Assembly: GCA_015680685.1 (NCBI GenBank)
Contig: MNCI01017705.1
Span: 330,216-394,215 of the forward strand
Direction of reading: 5' to 3'
DNA from: Gnetum montanum
Lineage: Eukaryota > Streptophyta > Gnetopsida > Gnetales > Gnetaceae
DNA: 64,000 bases
Part shown: one piece after another, positions 58,096 to 64,000 of the stretch
Numbering within the stretch: position 1 is the stretch's first letter
Layout: the number at the start of each line of letters is the position of its first letter
Made by a program: the position numbers and the translations under genes
The notes under the pieces: model-generated
Database searches by the model: none
Told to the model about the DNA's origin: nothing
Seen by the model: only the letters and a program-made list of their open reading frames with translations

Positions 58096-59025
58096 CGACA
58101 ATCTCAAGGACACCTTAACGAGCAAGCAATGCCTGTCTGAAAATTTTTCCCAAATACACAAAATGCGGTCAAAATTTTAAAAATAAGACACGCAAACTCA
58201 GGATTGCAGAAAACCAGTGAAGAGTTGCTGTAGGCGCATTTGGTTTTGGATCCTTCATTTGGTATGAGCTTTCACAGTTAAAACATGGCTTGTGTGTTTT
58301 TATTTATTTATTTGAATCATTGCAGAAGTACGACGAGAATAGAAATCAAGTTCCTTCTACGTTGTGTCTAAAACATTTGGCGTAAACTCGACCGTGGAAA
58401 CGATGACTTAATATGCGAAGGTTAAAATGAGGGCCTTTGGTGCTCTTTTAATTTTTGTTTTATATTTGCTTAAACTAGTGTGGTGGGCGTAAAAACTAAA
58501 CTCTTACTTAATACCGTCGCTAGGCAGAGTACTTGTTTTTGCACTATGATAGAACTTTTTTAACAGTATTTGCAACGTACATTGCGGTTTAGTGCGGTAG
58601 TCAAGATAAAGTTTGAGATACTTTTGTTTAATGGGTCACATATAATAATAAGTGTATTAAGAACAAACATGGTTGGTTGGTGGAATGTTAATTTTTTCTT
58701 TTAAATGTTAAAGTATCACAAAATGGAGCCCTTGCTTAACAAGCTTTGAGTTTTTATGAATAGGCAATTGTGTGTAAATTTAGCGATGATGCTACCAAGC
58801 CAAAGGCTAACACTAACTTTAATGCATGCTTTTTTGTATAATATCTCTAAATAAAGTAGGTGTTGAGATATAGGTCACTTGGGCAAAGTATGTAACTTGT
58901 AGTTTGCAAGTTACAAGTGCAATGTAGCATGGTAAGATGTGTTACCCGGATACATATTAAAATAAAAATATATATATTTAGGGACTATGGCATCAAGTGA
59001 AAATGATAAATCATTGCCAAATTCA
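58096..59025. other. Upstream region of the CMC1-like gene and intergenic sequence
   Basis: The first 200-300 bases should hold the 5' leader and promoter of the minus-strand gene. Nothing else is recognised. Confidence 0.4.
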
Positions 59026-59130
59026 ATAAGGTGTTACCCTAGTGGTAAAGACTCTTGATTTGAAAGCTTCAAGTCATGTGTTCGATTTTGCTAGGTAATA
59101 TTGAGTCATAAAGTTCTAATTGGACTATAA
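59026..59130 (+). mobile_element. tRNA-derived SINE head
   Basis: Box A-like GTGTTACCCTAGTGGTAAAG (59,031-59,050), box B GTGTTCGATTTTG (59,079-59,091), then the family segment GGTAATATTGAGTCATAAA. Confidence 0.65.
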
Positions 59131-59351
59131 ATCTTGAGGTGTACCTATATTACAATTATTTCAAGGTTCCAACATCCCAAATCATTGTCAAATTCTTTCC
59201 CTACCTTATTGAGTTACCCCAAGGTAATGGGATAAAGACCATAAGATGATAATCTCTAGGTAAAATATAGAGACTTCAATATTTATTTTAGAAGGTAGAT
59301 TAATGTATCTTTGTAATAGAGTATCATATATATAGATCAATATATTTTAAC

Positions 59352-59430
59352 AATGAGGTGTTAGCCTAGTGGTAAGACTTTTGATTTAAAAACTCCAAGT
59401 TATGGGATCCATTCTAGTGGGCAATTGATG
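59352..59430 (+). mobile_element. tRNA-derived SINE head, second copy nearby
   Basis: GGTGTTAGCCTAGTGGTAAG (59,357-59,376) is almost the same as at 59,031. Box B has decayed to GGGATCCATTC. The copy breaks off after TAGTGGGCAATT. Confidence 0.6.
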
Positions 59431-59514
59431 AAGAATCATTTGCCAAATATCACAAATCTTAATGAAAATTGTATTAGGTAACTGGGACATGACATCTGTG
59501 ATATTGCAAGTTGG

Positions 59515-60329
59515 TGATGAGTGGTGATTATACCCTACACCCAATCATATGAATTACGAGCATTCACATGCAATCTAGTCGAATTCCGTAGACTTTAGCT
59601 CTCTAAGTGCACGTTAACTAGGATAGTAGATCTAAGAACACGATTTTTATCTTCTTAGTCTCACTTGTATAAGTACAAGTGTATGGTTAAGTGTGACCAA
59701 GGCACATGATTTGTATACTTTCATATTTTTATCTATTTTGTCCTAAGCATAAAATAAAGTGATTAAGTGCTAATTAATCTAATAACTATCTAGTGCCTTA
59801 AACTATTTCCTAACATAAGCATCTGGTTCCACCTACCATACACATCTTGAACATGTTATAACACTGCTAGGTTACCAAGTGCTAGCACTACTGGGATTAC
59901 CAAGCATTAACATTATGTTCGAGGCGGTCATACTTATGTGTATTAATTAATCTTATTTAACTAACTAAAGATATTGAAATAAATTGCATTAAGAGTAAAG
60001 TGCATTAAAGTAAACATTAAGCATTCCAAATGCTACAAGGTTGATTAAGAAGCTCTACTTTATTGTCATTACACTGAAGTGTCCAAGTACATCAATGTTT
60101 GAATAAGGATCCATACACTTCTTGACTCCTACTATGGGCACTTAAAAAATATTCTAATTATTGAAAAAGAAAATTGCAAGAACTTCGTTAAGCTACTAAA
60201 TAAATGATACCATAAATGCGGTGGGTATGCCCAACTATATAAGCAAACATAAACACTTCATTGAGGCATATGCATCGACAGGGATGCATTGATGCCACCT
60301 CGTTGACACACCCAAACAATGATTCATCA
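59515..60329 (-). repeat. Element E 3' LTR
   Basis: 815 bp from TGATGAGTGGTGATTATACCC to GATTCATCA. It shares the ACTTTAGCTCTC/TAGGTTACCAAGTGC region and a TATATAG motif (minus strand, near 60,234-60,243) with relatives. Confidence 0.75.
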
Positions 60330-60338
60330 TACCCCCAC
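60330..60338 (-). promoter_or_regulatory. Polypurine tract of element E
   Basis: GTGGGGGTA on the minus strand abuts the LTR start, as in C. A CTCGAGGATGATTTTTTAG trailer precedes it. Confidence 0.7.
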
Positions 60339-60567
60339 AACTAACTAAAAAATCATCCTCGAGTGAACAAAAGGAGGAATAAGCTTCTTACAAAGTTTGG
60401 GAAAGGTATGAAACTAGCAATTGACTAACTAATTCAAATTGATGCTAAGTACCTAGGTGCATGGATTTGCAATGTTTACAAAAACAAGTGTTCATGAAAA
60501 TAAAATTGAACACATTTACCAAAACGAACAACTGGAATTCCTCTGACGACTGAAGATAAAAAAAAAA

Positions 60568-63435
60568 TCAAACGATCCTAGGAGGTGGAGGCTCCTAAGA
60601 TGCTGAAGGTTCTTTCCCTACCTTCGGTGCATGTGGTGGTTCAAGTTGAGACTATGGTGATTATGGTTGTCCTACTATAGCTACCATTACTAGTGGAAGA
60701 CAAAAAGCATCTAGCAAGGCTTTCATCTTTTCCTCCTTGCTCCAGGGATCGTACACAATCCACGTAGCCTCGTTGATGTGAGCTAGTACAAGAACATCCC
60801 ATGAACAAAGGATTTCTGGGAACAACTCCTTAACATTGATGAACCAAGTAGCGAATTGTTTGTGTTTGATGTTGAATGCTCTAATAGCATTTTGTAGCTC
60901 TTAATAGTCATTCATTATCTTGGCCAAATTCTTTACAATGGATCATTGGTCTGTAAAGCGTGTGTGGAAAACTTCAAGCTCTACATTAGTTGTTTCCAAC
61001 TTCTATTTCATTTCCATGTAATGCTTGAACTTTGCCTTGTACAAGAGGTACAAGTTGGTCACTTGCTTTTTGAGTTCTAACCTTGGCCTTCTAGTAGTCA
61101 ACATTGCCAACTTTGTGCACTAGAGGTTGGTTAGTTTCATGTACTCGATCACCTCTTCGATTTGCAACTCTTTGAGGTAGATTTTTGCTTTGTTGTATGC
61201 ATTAAGTTCATCAAAGATGGACTACCACATGTCACCTCCTTGTTGGAGTTGCTGGAAGACCTCATTGACTTTTACCTTCACTAGTTGAATCTCTTTTTTC
61301 ATTCATCTCCTCGAGGAGCCCAACTTAGTACCTATAATGATTTTTCACCTGTTCAAATTTTAGGGCCTTGTTCTTCAAGGTAACTACCTCAATTGATATT
61401 TTCTAGTGAAGGACACAAACCTCCTTCATTGAGAGATTTTTTTTTCAACAGCCAACCTTCTCAAGTCCATGGTCACCTTGGCAAGCTTCTTCTACTGCTA
61501 TTGCAAAAATTTTACCATTTGGTCCTTTTCGTTCTTAACATTCTACAAGTGATAATTCTCTTTGGTTAGAACCATGTTCTCCTTTCAAATCTCCAACAAG
61601 TCCTTTTTAGTGTTATAGGTCATGGCCTCTGCTAAGGACTGGTCAAAGATCGCCATCTCCTTGCATGCTTAACCTCCTGAAGTTTGTGTTGAAGCTATAG
61701 AAAAGCTTCATCTCTTGTTACTACCTAGTTGAGCATGGTGGAATTAGCTAGTCAGGCTTTCAACTTTGTAACCTTTGTAGTCAATTGTCAATTCTCAGGT
61801 GTAGTTGCCTCAAGGTAGGCATTGGCAATGATGAGCTTACCCCTGCCTCTAGTAGTTCCAACTAGATTGTAGTGATGGTATCTAGGAGATCAAAGATCTT
61901 TGGAAGTAGTTACCCAACTCTCACTAGTCGATCCAAAAACTCTTCATGCTATGCTACACTAAAATTCCCTCTTGCTGCTCTGGTGGACGTCTACATGTCC
62001 TTGAGTGCAACAATATCAGGCATAGAGGTCGTAGGAGCATTGAGTGCTTTTTCCACTCTATCAGCCACCACCTCTATCATTGTTTCTTACCCTTGGTGTT
62101 GCATCACTAGGATAGTTGCCTCCTCACCCTTCTCCAAGTGCTCTAAGAAAGTGACAATGTTTCCAAAAATTTCTAGGAATTGTTGTTGTCTTGAGAGGGA
62201 CACCATCACTTCCCAAGGGCTAGGATTTGACCTTGTAGGTACCTGCATCTTTTGGGTAGAAAATAATGATGTAGTCTCCTCTAGCTAGCTAATGATTATG
62301 GCTACCTCATTTAGATGGCTCATAACTGGCTAGTAGACTAATGGGTCACCACTAGTTGGTCTTGCCTACTACTGCTACAAGAGTTGCTCATGGAGTTTGC
62401 ACATGTGCTTGATGACAATATGAGCCTCTAGTATTGTTTCATGAGTGAGTGGTGGTGGTGGTTGCTCCTCTTCTTATAGCTTGGTAGGCACCTTATCCTT
62501 CCTCATCTCTGCCCAAGAGCCAACAGAAGCATGATGAAGGGTGTTATTGGCATAGTGTGTTATACCTCCCATTTTGCATAATATGCAAATGAGGCATAGG
62601 AAGGGGAGTACCTTCCTCGCACATGCATTCTCTTTGAACTACTTCTTAATCTCTAGATAGATTAGTTGTGGGAGATTGACAAGGAATTTACTGCTTAGAG
62701 CAGCACACACATTGGTAGAGAAGGCTGTGATTTTGCTTAATCTCATCATTGGATTGAGGTGGTAGGTGGTAATTTTGAAGTACACCCTCTCTAACTTAGT
62801 GAGCAAGTTGTATTTCTTATGATCAACTCCATAGCATTGTTGGATCCACTCTTTCTTTACTTATGGGTTTGCCTACATCAATATTTCTACCAAGGTTGTC
62901 CCATTATCTGGCAACCTAAGGGCTTGTGAGATGGCCTCCATAGAATAGGACACACTAATGTCCTTGATTTTCACAGCGGCATTAGCCTGCATGTTGTTCT
63001 AGAAGAGGTAGGTTTCCCCGATGTACCATTCCCCATGGGAAAGAAGGATGGGCCACATGGGAGAGCTTTGAAGTTATGTCTTGACTTCGTCTGGTGCCAA
63101 GTCCAAGAAAGGGCCAAAGTTTAGTTCTTGGAGAACCACACTCTAGACCTCTTTGGAGTAAATTTGCCTTAGGTAGGCATTAATCAGAGTGACCAAAAGG
63201 TTTGATCTAGGCCCAAATACCTCATCTTGGTGTGATTGCTCAGTCTCAACAACAAGAATCTATCGAATAGATTCCAATTTAGGCTTTTCTTGAAAAGGTC
63301 CTGTTGCATGGGTTTATGCTACTAGTTTTAGGGTTGCTCCAACTATTTTTGGTCCTTTCCTCCTCTAGGTTTCTTTTCCCTTAGTTAGGATGGTCCTTCC
63401 TCCTGTGGGCATTTATCCGTTGGTCTAGGTGCCAT
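60568..63435 (-). pseudogene. ORF3 of element E, degenerate
   Basis: The start MAPRPTDKCPQEEG is at 63,435 and the stop after EPPPPRIV at 60,568. The same blocks as in C are found: a leader with YLRQIYSKEV-like sequence, a globular part near 62,600-63,100, and a coiled-coil part down to about 60,700. Stops are frequent. At roughly 955 codons the length agrees with C, which supports these limits. Confidence 0.6.
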
Positions 63436-63870
63436 ATGCAATCATAACATAGCCCAAGATTAGCATTTAATGTGTAACTTAGATAGTTTGATACCTTGTC
63501 TCCTTTGATCAATTACACTTAGGCTAAGTTATGATTATGGTATATTGATTATTTTAATATTATTTTATTACTATTTTATTTTGATAGCTACTAAAGTTCA
63601 TTGGAAAGGTTTAACTTTCATGAGTTAGTGGGTTTTAATATTATTTTATTTATTAAACCTTGTGAGAGTTAGAAAAATTTCAAAAACTTTTCCATAAAAA
63701 ACCTAAGGTTTGTGGACCCCATGACATAAAGCTCATCTTTGGTAGTTGTAGGATTGAAGAACAAGATTATTGAATAAGCAATGTGAAAGTTATGGGCTTT
63801 TGAGCTCTAAAAACAACAAAAACTCCTTTCTCATTTGAAAGCAAATGGCAAAAATTTCACTAAGTGTTCA

Positions 63871-63882
63871 TATTATATATAG
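63871..63882 (-). promoter_or_regulatory. TATA-like motif upstream of ORF3 in element E
   Basis: The minus strand reads CTATATATAATA about 440 bases before the ORF3 ATG, preceded by CATAGTATATAACG and a GGGACCCC word, comparable to C's CCTATATATACACC with GGGGCCCC. It parallels the motifs in B and C. Confidence 0.4.
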
Positions 63883-64000
63883 ACGTTATATACTATGTTA
63901 ATGGGGTCCCGTCAATGTAGCTATAGGGAAAAAATTTTACCATTAAAAAATGAAGTAAAACAAAGAGTTTTTGTATAAAATTGAAGTCCATAGGAAGCTG

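Larger units (their letters stand above)
59515..64000 (-). mobile_element. Element E: Athila-like element, 3' part (LTR, ORF3, spacer), runs out of the window
   Basis: Minus-strand order from the window end is spacer, ORF3, polypurine tract, 3' LTR. It has the same layout as C but is more diverged. Flanking bases left of the LTR are GTTGG, the expected target duplication; the partner is outside the window. Confidence 0.75.

Overview
The window is nuclear DNA of a seed plant. It holds two spliced genes with plant-type protein sequences, Ty3/gypsy (Athila-like) LTR retrotransposons with a tRNA-Asp-type primer binding site, L1 and RTE LINEs, tRNA-derived SINEs and small DNA transposons. One of the genes codes for only 90 residues but covers 16.8 kb, with transposon-filled introns of 8.9 and 7.6 kb. 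That suggests a large, repeat-rich genome and fits a gymnosperm. The lineage is an inference; nothing here fixes the species.

Left part (1-31,209): a stack of related gypsy elements. A (1-6806, minus strand) is a compact element with only gag and protease. B (about 6807-12,254, plus strand) keeps a 3' accessory gene (ORF3) and its 3' LTR. D (12,255-15,639, minus) is a gag plus 5' LTR remnant ending exactly where B's LTR begins. C (18,055-31,209, minus) is complete in structure: two 888-bp LTRs, gag, protease, RT-RNase H, integrase, a long spacer and ORF3. A probably lies inside B, and B inside D. All are inactivated by stops and substitutions. The ORF3 copies in B, C and a fifth element E (59,515 to the window end, minus) are homologous and code for a globular N-terminus followed by a long coiled coil. 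A TATA-like motif lies a few hundred bases upstream of each ORF3, and in C it is accompanied by LTR-like polypurine motifs, so ORF3 may have its own internal promoter.

Middle part (31,210-41,286): an imperfect minisatellite with a higher-order period of about 359 bp runs up to the promoter of an intact gene for translation initiation factor eIF3 subunit e (33,750-37,106, plus, 8 exons, 441 residues). Between it and the next, convergent gene lie a perfect 121-bp tandem duplication and the 3' end of an RTE-type LINE.

Right part (41,287-58,095): a minus-strand gene for a CMC1-like twin-Cx9C mitochondrial protein (cytochrome c oxidase assembly type). Its three short exons assemble into 90 residues. 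The end of exon 2, with its splice donor, sits in a 157-bp tandem triplication. Intron 2 contains a 310-bp duplication whose second copy received a SINE and a TIR transposon, both absent from the first copy. Intron 1 contains a decayed L1 LINE carrying a hAT-like MITE, and an RTE tail with a SINE attached. Past the gene come more SINE heads and element E.
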